A stretch of DNA of 64,000 nucleotides from Metopolophium dirhodum (Eukaryota; Arthropoda; Insecta; Hemiptera; Aphididae): positions 32,154,447-32,218,446 of the forward strand of contig NC_083564.1 of assembly GCF_019925205.1 (NCBI RefSeq), read 5' to 3'. Position 1 is the stretch's first letter. Each line of letters begins with the position of its first letter. Below the pieces are notes generated by a model. It did no database searches and was not told where the DNA came from. It saw nothing but the letters and a program-made list of their open reading frames with translations. This document shows, one piece after another, positions 11,379 through 24,000 of the stretch. The position numbers were made by a program, and so were the translations under genes.

Positions 11379-14300
11379 ATGAGTCTTACAGACACCGTTG
11401 GCAAGTGTGCTGCTATTGCAACTATTGGAACATTCTTTGCTCCTGTGTAAGTACCTACATAATTTAATATAAAGTAATACTTAGTATTTTCCAATAATTA
11501 AAATCGAAACAATTGACCAAATCACATTTTGAAGTCCTGTTACAGTTACCTATATGTTTTAATTTAAAATACCTGTATCCACTTAATTTTTTGAAAAAAA
11601 ATTACTCAAAATTATTTTTTTAACCCTTTTGCTCTGAGTTACTTTTTTTCAAACATACAATTACGTTCAAAACATTTACACCATTCACTGCTCTAGATGT
11701 ACTATTACGTTCCTGTATTTTAAAATATTATCATTTGTCGGTAACTGTACAACTTAGGAATCCTTGGCTCGCATTATTTTAAACTTGAATAATTAGATCA
11801 TCTCAAAATAAAAATGTTTAAAAAAATAAATACCTATTTCATTTACGTAGAATAGACAGGCTGCAGTGCATACATAGTGTAGCAATGAAAAGGCAGTAAA
11901 TAGCTTCCTAAGATAAATTCTTAATAGTAAAATAATACTTTATATAGTTTATTTATTTATTTTTATGATGATTTCTCTCTTTTTTCGTATTTTTGTTCTT
12001 ATTATACTCAATGTTGGGTAAATTACTTAAGAAAAGTAATAAAATTACGTTACTTGTTACATTAAATATTTTTATTTAAATGTTTTTCTTTAAAACTAAT
12101 ATTGGGATATTGAAAATATTAAGTTTATTAACACGTTTAACAATAAAAATTATTAATTAACAAGACCGACACTTTTCTGGGATATAGGTACATTTGTACA
12201 TTTTATGGTTAGGTTGTCAATAATTTAAGTATTTTAAATAAATATTATAACAAAAGTTTAAACGTTGAAAGTGAAGTGCAAAAAAATACTTAATCTGCAA
12301 CTTATATTATAATATGACATCATAATATGGGTTAATAATCTTAGGTACCTATATTGAATACAATTAATAAAAGAAACAAACATCATTGTTATTAATAGTC
12401 CATTATAGTATCATACTTAATTAAGTGTACCTACTTGAAGATTATTTATAATTGGGATATGTGAACTAAAAAGAATTAAAAGATTGTTGAATTTGCTGTG
12501 TATTGTAATTTATAATTATTTTATAAGTTATAATCAAGAATGGGATTTTATAGCATTTAAATTGTATAAATATGGGGCGTTATCATATTCACTTAAAACA
12601 CATACTCCAAGAATGCCCCACAAACAACGTCTCAACTTTCCACATAACATCAAGGAAATCCTCGACGAAGGACAAACCCTAAATATTATCAAGTTCATCA
12701 CTATATGCAACCTCATCAACAAATTCAGATTCAGCCAATCTATCTTGTAAACACAATTAATAATTTAACTCTTAATATGTAACTTTATTTACAACTGTAT
12801 ATTATGTATATAAATATCAAATCTGTTTTTATTTAAAAAAAAAAAAAAATGTTGCCTAATAACCTTAGCAGTGGAGGCCTGTAAACTTTTAAATAAAAAA
12901 AAAAAAATATTCACTTAAATATTGTAAAATATGAAGCAATAATAAAAGAACGTAAAAAATTGTATCTTATGTATTAGAAATGACTAATTTACTAAATTAC
13001 AAAATTATTAATTTCTAATACAGCTTTACAAATTTTAAATTGTTTCTTCGTATCATATCATATCACTGATTGGAATCATGAAGGACCATAATAAAATTAC
13101 ATAATTAGTCTGTCAACACAGCTGGAGTGTAAAAATTTAGGTTTTGTTAAAAAAATTGAATCAATGTATTAGTATGCGATTAACAATATTTGACAAACAT
13201 TTTCATTAGTTTATTAAATATGACAGCTTTTGATTAGAAAATAAGTTAAAATGTTAAAACATCTAAAGAAATTTCAAAAATAGCACTCTAAAGTTTAAAA
13301 ATTGTGGGTGTCACAATGATATTATTGTGAATAAATAAAGTAATTTATATTTAACCTATATACGTGGAACTTTGTTTTAAATTTTTTATCCTAAACTATA
13401 AAAGTTGAACATTTTATAAATTTTAACTACCTACTAAATAATTTGTACATTTTCAATTTGATAAATTTTGTCAAAATTTGAACTTTTAATGATAATAAAA
13501 AAAAACCGTGCCAATGTATTTTTAATATTTTACATCTGCTATTAAAACAATATATCAGGAGCTCTGTATTAATTTTTCACGCTTTTTAACCCAACAAATA
13601 CAATTTTATTGATATTTATAAAATAAATAACTAAAAAAATTGAAATTTGAAATTGTCAGTAAACAGATCAAAAAAACGAGTTAAAATATTTTAAAAATCT
13701 TATAATGTATAAAAAATAAAAAAATAAACATTCAGTGTAATTTTCTTGTATTTACAGTTATTCGTTTTTGAATTACAACCAAATAAGAAAATCGCTACAT
13801 AAGAAATCAAGTGAATATCCAATGTAAAAATATGAACTTCAAACGCTCATAAAAATTTAATTTAACTTGTAGACATTTTTTTTATAAAGGTAGACAAAAT
13901 TATGAAGAACCTTGTATTACATTTTAAATTTATGAATTTTCAACTCAAAATAAGCTCTGCTTAAAATCTAAAATTGCAAAATATGCCAAAAAAAATTTTT
14001 ATTCTATGTATTATAAAAATAATTTTAAAAATTACACTGCTAGTTTTTAAACATCTAATATCCTAAGAATATTTTAAGAAAATACTAGTAAATCCGCTCC
14101 CTGGTTATGATAATATATTGTTTATTTAATAGGCCAATAGTAATTTAGAATAATATATTCTACTCAGCATATAAATTAAATATAAACATACAATTGATAA
14201 AATCTTAAATTAATATTCACCATAAAATTAAAATATAGTAATAGATTTACCAGTTCAGATTTAAATACTGCTAATTATATTTTTAAAAGTATATCTAAGT

Positions 14301-16602
14301 AGCAAATGTTAAATGTTTAATTTAAATAATGTTTAGTTGTGCTTAGTAAGTGTATTAGTATCAACTAATTTACAAAATTAATTCCAAAGCATGCACATAT
14401 TTTAGACATTTGACAAATATGTGGGCTTAACATAATTATATTATACTAGATGACTGACTATCTGTAATTATATTTTAATATTATAAATGTTTTGTTTAAA
14501 AACCTTAATCAATAGTTTAAATGAAACGATTGAAACATCTAATAGTAAATTAATTAGTCTAGAATGTATTTGTATTACTATTTATGTATTTATTCATATA
14601 ATCATATACAAGGTGATTCTTTTATCACAAAACACTCATTATTTCAAAAAGTATTAATGTTTTTGAAAATGTTTTTTTTTACTTTTTTGAATGACAACAT
14701 AGAGTTTTAATTTCATATTCCAAAGCAGGATATTTTTCTAAGTATTTTGATTCATAAAAATTGAATTTAGGACAAGTAGTTTATGAGTTAAAAGTATTTA
14801 AAGTTTAGACAAGTGGAGTAGTAGACAAACATTTTGCGGGGTAACCCCATACCGCTCCACTCCGCCCATCTAAACTTTAAATACTTATAACTAATAAACT
14901 ACTCGCCCTAAATTCAATTTTTATGAATCAAAATACTTAGAAAAATATTCTGCTTTGAAATATGAAATTAAAACTTTATGTTGTCATTCAAAAAAGTAAA
15001 AAAAACATTAATACTTTTTGAAATAATGAGTGTTTTGTGATAAAAGAATCACCTTGTATAGGTACATACAAGTTACATACATACAAGGTATATTATGTAT
15101 TAATTTATTCAAGTTACATAATTCCATATTGATATTATATTTAGTTTAAAAAAAAAATGTATACTTATAAAACTTTTTCTATCCAGTTATTAATACTAAA
15201 CTTATCTTATTCTCAATAGTTAACCTATCATAACCTTAATAAAACAAACCAAAAAAAACGTACAAAAATATATTTATTGATTAGCTTAAAATTCTTAAAA
15301 TTTTATATTTTATATTTCACTGTTTCAGTCTTATATGTCGAGATATAATAAAAAATAAAAGCACCAAGAATGTTGATCCTACACCTTTTGTTGGAGGTAT
15401 GGCAATGTAAGTATTATATTAATTGTTTTAATTTATTTGTTCATCTAATCACTATAATTTAATTTGTTTAGGTCCATCCTTATGATCAAAAATGGATTAC
15501 TTATGAATGATCCTAATATAATACCAGTTAACATTTTTGGATTTATATTAAACTTGATTTATTTTTTAGTTTTTTATTTTTTTACTGCTGATTCGGTAAA
15601 TATATTACTGTTATTTTTTCATAACTTATGTTTGTCTAAATATTATAGCTTACAATGATTTTATATTTGTAGAAACCATTATTTTCAATGTTAACTAAAG
15701 CTACATTATTCACTGGTGTTCTATGGGGATACTCAACAATTGAAGATGAAAAACTAATTGAATACCGTTTTGGAGTTATTCTCACTGTATTAATGTTGAC
15801 ACTTATTGGAGCTCCTTTATTTTCTTTGGTAAATTTATCTAAGTACCACATAATTTCCTAAAAAAAAAAAAAAACAAGCATGATTATTGTTAATAATTAG
15901 GTAGGTATATTATTTGTTGGGCTTATTATTATTTATTTACATAAAGTAACATTCATGTTTTTTTCTCATATAACATTTTGCATAGTAAATTATGAAGTTA
16001 ATTAATTTGAAATTAAAGAAAAATTAAATAGTAAATTTTCAATTGTTTTATTGTGTAAATAGTTTTTAGAACCTATATTTGTTTTTACATTTTTATTCTA
16101 TAATCTGTATGTACCATCAGTAAATTTTATACTCTGGCCAACAAGGGTAGACTCCCGTGCCTCAACAAACATTTTTCTGGTTTTGCACACATGACATTAT
16201 GTCATAGACAGGGAAAAATAATGCATTTCATGCTTGAGAAGTTGAAACCGATTTCTTCTCTTGTAGACTAAAGAATAATACCTATTGAATATCGGCTATT
16301 AGTATATTAATTATATGTGATAATTTATTTTACAGAATGATATCATTAAAAATAAAGATGCATCAATGCTACCTTTTCCAATGATTGCTTCTGGAACTTT
16401 TGTTGGATTCTTGTGGTTAATATATGGATTGTTAATAGACAACATTTTTATTAAGGTATAATAAAAAATCCTATTTCAATATGCATTTATACTTAAGTTT
16501 TTTCTTTTTCAGGTTCAAAACATTGTAGCTGTTATATTATGTTTGATACAATTAGGATTAATATTTAAATATCCTAAACCGGAAAGCAAGAAACTTGATT
16601 AA
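11379..16602 (+). CDS. SWEET sugar transporter (MtN3/saliva family)
   Basis: Six coding exons: 11379-11446, 15329-15406, 15472-15595, 15673-15828, 16336-16455 and 16513-16602, all with GT-AG borders and compatible phases, giving 211 residues. Sequence features match animal SWEETs: an N-terminal helix ending in a short loop with CRDIIKNKSTKNVDPTPFVG, then KNGLLMNDP, then a second triple-helix bundle with the matching PFPMIASGTFVGFLWLIYGL. The expected product is a seven-helix uniporter for mono- or disaccharides in plasma or Golgi membranes. Intron 1 is about 3.9 kb and holds a LINE 3' remnant, a dispersed repeat and a 448-bp foldback element; the other introns are short. Possible AATAAA signals lie at 16784 and 16876. 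The exact substrate cannot be read from sequence. Confidence 0.93.
12484..12905 (+). mobile_element. LINE 3' remnant in SWEET intron 1
   Basis: A frame ending at 12750 reads like the last part of a non-LTR retrotransposon polyprotein (PHKQRLNFPHNIKEIL, then an IIKFITICNLINKF tail). It is followed by a short AT-rich 3' UTR with two A-runs, around 12835 and 12893. No upstream RT domain is present, consistent with 5' truncation. The family is not resolved. Confidence 0.5.
13380..13990. repeat. Dispersed AT-rich repeat family A, intronic copy
   Basis: The block includes GTTGAACATTTTATA, a run of A before an ACCGTGCC-type word, then TCAGGAGCTC, CCCAACAAATA and TTTTTATGAGCG-type words in opposite or same order. 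The same ordered words recur at 44800-45240, 56500-56950 and 61690-61930, and inverted at 18370-20120 and 39480-39960. It has no coding capacity. Confidence 0.55.
14609..15056. mobile_element. 448-bp foldback MITE with TA target, SWEET intron 1
   Basis: The two halves are near-perfect inverted repeats of about 200 bases meeting at a short GC-rich centre (about 14835-14850). Outer ends read CAAGGTGATTCTTTTATCAC and its complement. The element is flanked by TA (within TATA) on both sides, the Tc1/mariner target. No transposase is encoded. Transcribed within the SWEET pre-mRNA it would form a long hairpin. Confidence 0.75.
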
Positions 16603-17300
16603 TTAACCTAGTTATCAATTTAATGTAGCATTTATTGATGTGTACTGTGATTAACTTATGCATCCTTTAATATTATATTAATATAATATCCTTACATTTC
16701 CATCTTTTTAAGTACTATTTTCTGTATTTAATTAGTCATTGACAGCTTTAGATTCTTAAATTCCAAAATGTGATTATCAAAGTAATAAATATTAATTATG
16801 TGCCATTTTTTGTTTTAAATATAATTATATTTATTAAATATTATTATACAAATCACAAATAATCAAAATCATTCCAATAAACTAAATTAATTTATTTACC
16901 TATTTCATTGTTGTTTAGTTGTTTAAATTATTGTGATTAAAATAAAATGTTAGATATTAAATATCTTGTATTACAATTAATTAATTTGTTCAAACAAAAA
17001 CTCATATATGTATTCTATATAATAATTTATTTTTGCTTAGTACATGTTTGTGTTGTTTTGTATCTTTTTAAAATTAAATATTGAAGTTGAAGTAAGTATG
17101 TACCCTGTGGCATTTGATACCGACCAATCTAGTGTGTTAGTTGTCGGTTGTTGGAAATAGTTGTAATTTATTAATATATTAACTACATCTATATGTTGTT
17201 GAAAAAAATATTTTAACGTATTTGGTAAACACTTTTCACAGAACAATTAAATTGAATTAATTCTAGTTTTATAAGTCTATATGTTTATAACGCTCCTTAA

Positions 17301-17767
17301 GAGGACGTAACACTGCAGGCATTTGTTGACTCCGTTTTACGAGTGCGTACCATGGATAATTTACGCCCAGCAAACCACGTTTTGCCTCGTTAGTTTAAAA
17401 ATTAGAGTGAAACGGCCTATTATGAAACTTATTGCTAAAAGCATTTTCTATTTATCTGTGTTTGTATAACTGTGGTTTTTTTACGATACCTAATTCAGTT
17501 TTAAGTGAGTTATGTGCATATTTAATTTTCGCTCGGTATATAATATAGCGAAAATTAGAATTAAAAAAATTGAGCTAGCGTAAAAACCTACACCTGCAAA
17601 CACAGAATATAATGACCATATTATTATTCATATTATTTCAGTTTCATACTAGGTCAATTCACTCTACTTTTTAAACTAACGAAGCTAACGTGATCCGTGG
17701 AGCGTAAATTTGCTATATTATTACGGACGTGTAAGATAGAGACAATAAATGGCAGTGTTACGTCCTC
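17301..17767. mobile_element. MITE with GAGGACGTAACACTGC termini, TTAA-type target
   Basis: 467 bases are bounded by inverted GAGGACGTAACACTGC. The left flank is TTAA and the right flank GTAA. The TTAA-like target suggests a non-autonomous piggyBac-type element, an inference from the target site only. No open frame of note. Confidence 0.6.
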
Positions 17768-18369
17768 GTAAATATAAATATTTTGTTTTTTTTTTATTGA
17801 TCTTAAGCCCGGCGTTTAAGGCTATATTAGCTGTTGAAGGAGTTATAAACTAATGTAGGTAAACAAGTATCGCATAGCTAGATTTGGAAAACAATGCAAA
17901 GTGCATCGTAATCCCAACCTCAATCATTACCGTTGTTATATAAAATATCGCAAAATAAATTTTTTTTAAATTAATAATAAAAATATTTTTCTATTTTTTA
18001 CAGAGTGTTTTTTATTACACTTGATTATGAACGTCGGAACTATGAACGTTGCTTTTATAGATTATAAGATGTAGTAGTTGCCTGTTGGACCAAGTGCAAT
18101 GCTGCAAAGTTTTTTGATAAAAAAATGCTCATAGATGTCATACCTACAATAGTTTCAACTTTTCAAGTTTGTGGTATCAATGGAATAAGCTAGAAATATT
18201 TAATTTTATAAATTACCTATAATTATAAAATCAACGGTAACATTTTATTTATTAAAAAAAATGTGTTTGATAATTTAAAATTACATTACAATCGATTAAA
18301 ATTAGTGCTGTAAGATTAAGTTTTAACTTACTATCTACGCATAATTTATAAATATTTTTACATTCCTTG

Positions 18370-20120
18370 TCTATATGAAAGAAAACATGTCACAAAAATA
18401 CTTTATAACTGATAGGATAGTGAGACAAAATATATAAAAAAAATATTTTGCCCTCTTCTTGAAAAAATTCTGCGAACGCCCTTGTAACGTACCCCTTTCA
18501 ATTTTTTCCCATTAATTTAACTCTGTTTGAAAAAAAAAATTAAGGAAAAACGGGAATTTTAACGCGAATTCGGTTTTTGACAAAATCGATTTTGGTTTTT
18601 GTTGTAACTCTAAAACAAATGACCGTAAATACATGAAATGTTTACTGATTGTTTATATTAGCATTTTCTATATACACGATAAAATGTTCAAAAAATATTG
18701 ATTAGTTTCGGACATAACAAATTTCAATTTTTAGATTCTGAGCGGAGCGATTAATGTATTGATTTTACAATGATGTATGTTTTTTTCATAATTATTTTTT
18801 ATTTTTGTGTCTGTGACCACCGTTAGGGGCAGTAAAACTGCTTCGATTTTCTTCAACAGTATCTTCAACAGTTCGATGACAAAGTGAATCTAATTGATGC
18901 ATATACGGGAAGTCAAAATTCCCAATAGTTTTCTAAAACGCCGGGAAAACAATATATACAATTAAGGAAAAACGGGAATTTTTACGGAAAATCGGTTTTT
19001 GACAAAATCCGAAATCGAGTTTTTGTCGTAACTCTAAAACAAATGACGGTAGAAACATGAAATGATGTTCACTCTGAACATTTATTTTAACATTTGCTAT
19101 ACACCATAAAATATTCAAAATATTTTGACTTGTTTTGAGCTGTTTACGGAGATTATCAATTTTCAGTTTGTTTAGTTTTTTAGATTATGAGTGAAACGAT
19201 GAATTGATTTTACAATGATTTGTGTTTTTTTTTATTATTTTTATTTTTGTGTCTCCGTACACGATAAGTATTTGGAATAATGCTTCGATTTTCAACTTCA
19301 GTACCTTGTTCGATGGGAAAGTGAATATTGTTGGTGCATTGGGAGGTCAAAATTCCCAATACTTTTCAAAAGCGCCAGGAAAAACAACATAAAAATTAAG
19401 GAAAAACGGGAATTTTTACGCAAAATAGCGTTTTCATAAAATCGATTTTGGTATTTGCAGGTGTAACTCTGAAACAAATGAAAGTATATACATGAAATTT
19501 TCACTGGTCGTTTATATTTGCATTTTTTTTACACGATGAAATTTTGATTTGTTTGGAACTGTTTAGGGACATTTTCTGTTTCCAATTTTATTAGTCTTTT
19601 TTCCTATGAATGTCAATAATACTTTATTTGTTGGGTGAAAAATCATGAAAATTTAATACAAACTCCTATTATATTATTACAATGACATTTGAAAATATTA
19701 AAAATCCTTAGTCACAGTTTTTATTTATACCTAAGCATTTTTTTTTTTTTTAGAAAACAAGAATATATACAATCTGTTATATATTATACAATGAGTAATA
19801 TGGGGGATACAAGTATACAAGACGTGGCGGCATGATAGAAGAGGGGTCCAATGATCCTACTTCAAAATTTATAAGCATTTAAAATTCAAATCTTGACAAA
19901 ATATGGAAAAATCACGAAAATTAGCAAACTATTTTGAGTTGAGAATTCTTATAAATTTTTTTTTTAAATCTAAGATTTGAAAATGTAATACAAGATTCTT
20001 CATAAATTTGTTTACCTTTATTAAAAAAAAAAATTCTACAAGCAAATCAAATTTAATTTTTATGAGCGTTTGAAATTAATATTTTTACAATATTGGATAT
20101 TCACTCAATTTCTAATGTCG
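18370..20120. repeat. Family A repeats, three partial tandem units
   Basis: The string AATTAAGGAAAAACGGGAAT recurs about 18540, 18961 and 19395. Each copy is followed by a variant of GGTTTTTGACAAAATCGATT and by AACAAATGACCGTA-like words. Unit spacing is about 420-435 bases. Copies one and two are joined by segments holding GATTCTGAGCGGAGCGA, the same terminal word seen elsewhere in this repeat family. Confidence 0.6.
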
Positions 20121-21041
20121 TGGTTTTGTTATTTTTATTGCTATTCAAAAACGAATAACTGTAGATACATGAAAGTTTTACTGAATTCAGTGAACAAATA
20201 CACTGAAATAATGTATCTGATAATTTAAAAATTACATAACAATTAATTAAAATATAATACTGATGTAAGATTAAGTTTTAACTAACTGTGTACGTATAAA
20301 TGTATAATTCATAAATATTTTTACATTCTTTGTATATATGAAAGAAAACATGTCACAAAAATACTTTGTAACCAATACGATATAGTGAGACAAAAAATGT
20401 AAAAAGGAAAATATTTTGCCCTCCCCTTGACAAATTATACCGGTATTAAATTCAAAACTGAAATCAGAAAAAATTGGAAATCGTTATTTTTTTTTTTTAA
20501 TTGACGTGTTTTTAAATACGTAAATTCTATTAATAGTTAATACGCATTATTAATACTCATAATAAAATTGAGATCATGATTAAAATGTTGATAACCATTT
20601 CATTATTAGGAAAAGAAAATTGGAAACCGGTATACATAACCGAAACCGAAACCGAAATTATTTCAATCGGTTTCAAGCCCTGGACTGTATAGTAATATTC
20701 TGTGAAGACTGTGGTACCCGGATTCAGTGGTGTTTATATTCGACGCTTTCTTATCACATTACACCTGTTATCAGTAAGTTTTTGCATGATCGCATTTACT
20801 ATTTTACTATATTGTTTTGTTGTTATAAGGTTGTTGTTATAAGTGACTGTCGTCTGACTGTCATTTAATCTAAAGTATAATTTGTTATAGGTAACTACGA
20901 CGGTTACGGACCAAGTGCAAAGTATAAACTATTCCGCGTTGAAAAATGGACTGAATTAAATGTCATTTCGAATAGACTGTTCCTATTCGAAGACTCGAGC
21001 AGGCGTTTAAATTTAAAATGTTGACCACAAAATGAATTGTT

Positions 21042-24000
21042 ATGGACGAGCAACAATCTGTGTCTGAAAGCGTGGAGACGAGTTCCATATGTGAAGAAGA
21101 ACGGGCAAGGAAACTATTCCAAGCCTGTGATGGCGATGGCGACGGTTACATTGATAGGTGAAAATAAAATATTTTTATGGTTGTGGTTTATTGTATTTGT
21201 CTTTCGTCTCAATGGTCGACCTGGCTAAGTAAAGATCACAGGAATAAGAAAAATAATGATGGATGTGATTTATCGATGCCACAATGTAATCAAACTACCG
21301 ATTCATTATTCTGGCTTAATGTATTAGTTTTATTAATCCTGAGGGTTTATGCGATATTTCCTCTTGATAGTGCATCCTTGTAAAAATTTCAGAACATGTA
21401 CTAAGATTTTATTGATTTTACAGTTTTACAGATTCATTTTTGAAATCCCCCCTCCCCATAAAAAGTGTTACTTATTAGTTAATTATTTAAATTGTGATTT
21501 GTTTTCTATGTTTGTAGTCGAGATCTATTGACCATATGTCGTCAGCTAAATTTAGAAGACAGTGTTGATGACTTGATGAAAGAATTGGGTGCTGATAAAT
21601 CTGGTCGTATATCTTTTGATGAGTTTGTTAGACGTCGTTTGGAATTACGGACTGAAATCAATGCCCTTCGAGTTCATATCTATGACCCATTGCCTGAATA
21701 CTTGCCTACCAGTAGTGATAATAGTTTGGGTAAGATTTATAAATATTTGTTCAGTAAACCATATTATTTTTAATTAAATCATATTAGGAGCATTATCTGG
21801 TGGTAAACATGAAAGCTGGGAATTTGATAGCGGGGCTAGAGACCTAAGCCCTGAACCGAATTCTGTTCGTATGCAACATTTGCTACAAACAGGAGGATCA
21901 GCTAACTCTGGAAATTTACTACATCTTGCAAATAAAGTAATAAAAACAGTATATTTTTAAATTGTATTTACCTTATACAGTCATAGGTAGGTATATTAAA
22001 ACTAATTTTCCTAACCAATATTACATGTTAGTTGCATTTAGCTGCATTGAAGTCATTGAAAACTGAAATATCAGATTTAACTAAACAATTGCAATTGGCC
22101 AATGAAAAAAATGACATTCTTGAATCATCTATAAATCAAATCAAAGTAAAACTCACACTTAATAAATATTTATAGATATATTTGAACATTAAAAATTATA
22201 ATATTATAGATACCTAATATTTAATAATATTTTGATTACTGTGCAGGTTACAACAGAAATTGATATAAAACAGAAATATGAAGAAAGAATAACTGAATTG
22301 CATTCAGTCATTGCCGAGCTTGCCCGTAAGTTACAAGTTCAAAGGTCTCAAGTTATTACTGAAGAAATAGAAGAAAGCCAATCTGGTAATATTGCATTTA
22401 AAATTTAGATTTATGTGAATTATTTTTAAAAATGTTTATATTTTTTTAGAAATTGATGGGCAAAGTATTGAAACCTCTTCATTTATTCAAGAGTCCATTG
22501 TTTTATCCAAAGAAGTATGTGCAAAAGATGTTTTACTTATAAAATTATTAGTAACATTAGAAGATAAATATATTTCTTTTATTTACTTTTAGAATAAATC
22601 ATAATAAAATAAATAATATAATATACAAATTCATCAATATTTTTAGTATACAGTCAATGTTATGTTTTACAATAATTGTGCAATTAAAATAAATAATTTT
22701 AAAACATTTTACTTATGAATTATTTTATAGATAGTTCAAAATTTACACATTTTGTATATTTGACAAAATATTTTGAGAGCTTTAAAATGTAATTTTATGG
22801 GTTTTACTCTGTACATTATGAACATTTTAAAATTAATTCATCTTAAGGGCTTATAAGAACACTCCTCCTCGTCTTGCAACTTTTCAACATACCAATTATA
22901 TGTTCATCAGAGTCAATTTTGAGTTTTTATCTTTAGTATTAAAGTAAATTGTCTGTTGTATGAAACTAGGTAATACATTGTGTTTTGTGTAGTTTTTTTT
23001 GTGATACATCAATTTTTAGGAGAATTATGAGTATATAAAAACTACAATTTAAAAATGCAAAATTATCCTTAATTTATATTTTGTATTAAATTTTTATTTT
23101 TAGGGTGACAGTGCAGCATGTTTTGATGACCATGAAACCAAGAATCATATAAGATATACTGATGTACATACTAAATTGGCTTTAAAAGATGAAGAATTAA
23201 AGAAAACAAGACAAATTTTGAAAGAAGTAACTGATGAAAAGGAAAAATTAGTATTAAAGGTAAAATTTTATTTATTTATGAAACATATAATATTGCCATA
23301 CAGAATTTAATATAACTGTATGCTGATACACAAAATTGTATGGAATATATAAACAAAATCACACCGATTGTTTTTAATTGGGAAATGTTTTTTTAGATTT
23401 AAAATATTAGTTATATAAATGCCAGAAAACAACATTAGCAAGAGTTTTCTAAAAAGAGTGAAAACTTTATTTTTTTTAAAAATATTTTCAACAAAATGTA
23501 TTTCTAGGAATCATAATTATATCTTTAATAATTTATAATAGAGCCGGGGAAGGCAAAATTTGATTATTATTATTATTATTATTATTCATTATTAACACCT
23601 TTTTTCTTTCGAGTTACATTATTATGAAAATTAAATAAAAACTGAGGTATATATTTTTATTTTTATTTTATAATTCAACAGGTTTAGCCCTTTTACAATT
23701 TTGAATGTGGTAAAAATGACCAATAATGTATAGAATAAGTACAATTAGAGAATATAATAATTATTATATAGAACACAAAGTAATATTGAAAAGTATATAA
23801 ATATATAAGTAAATAAATAATAAATATATAAAAACATAAAGAAAACATTGATTGACGAAGTCTAATATTAAAATTATAATATTTATTTTAAAAATATAAT
23901 TGACTTAAATCTAAAAGTATCACAAGTAGTATTGAAAAAATCTAAGGCGGTGGAGACTAAATTAGCAAGTTTCAGAGCTCTAACAAAGATTAAGTCATTA

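Larger units (their letters stand above)
16603..21041. other. SWEET-MCC spacer, mostly repeats
   Basis: Contains the SWEET 3' UTR and AT-rich tail, the TTAA-type MITE, and a run of family A repeats. Near 20610-20682 there is a short (ACCGAA)-rich stretch ending TTTCAAGCCCTG, which resembles one end of a hAT-like element. Bases 20690-21041 are likely MCC promoter and 5' UTR. Confidence 0.5.
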
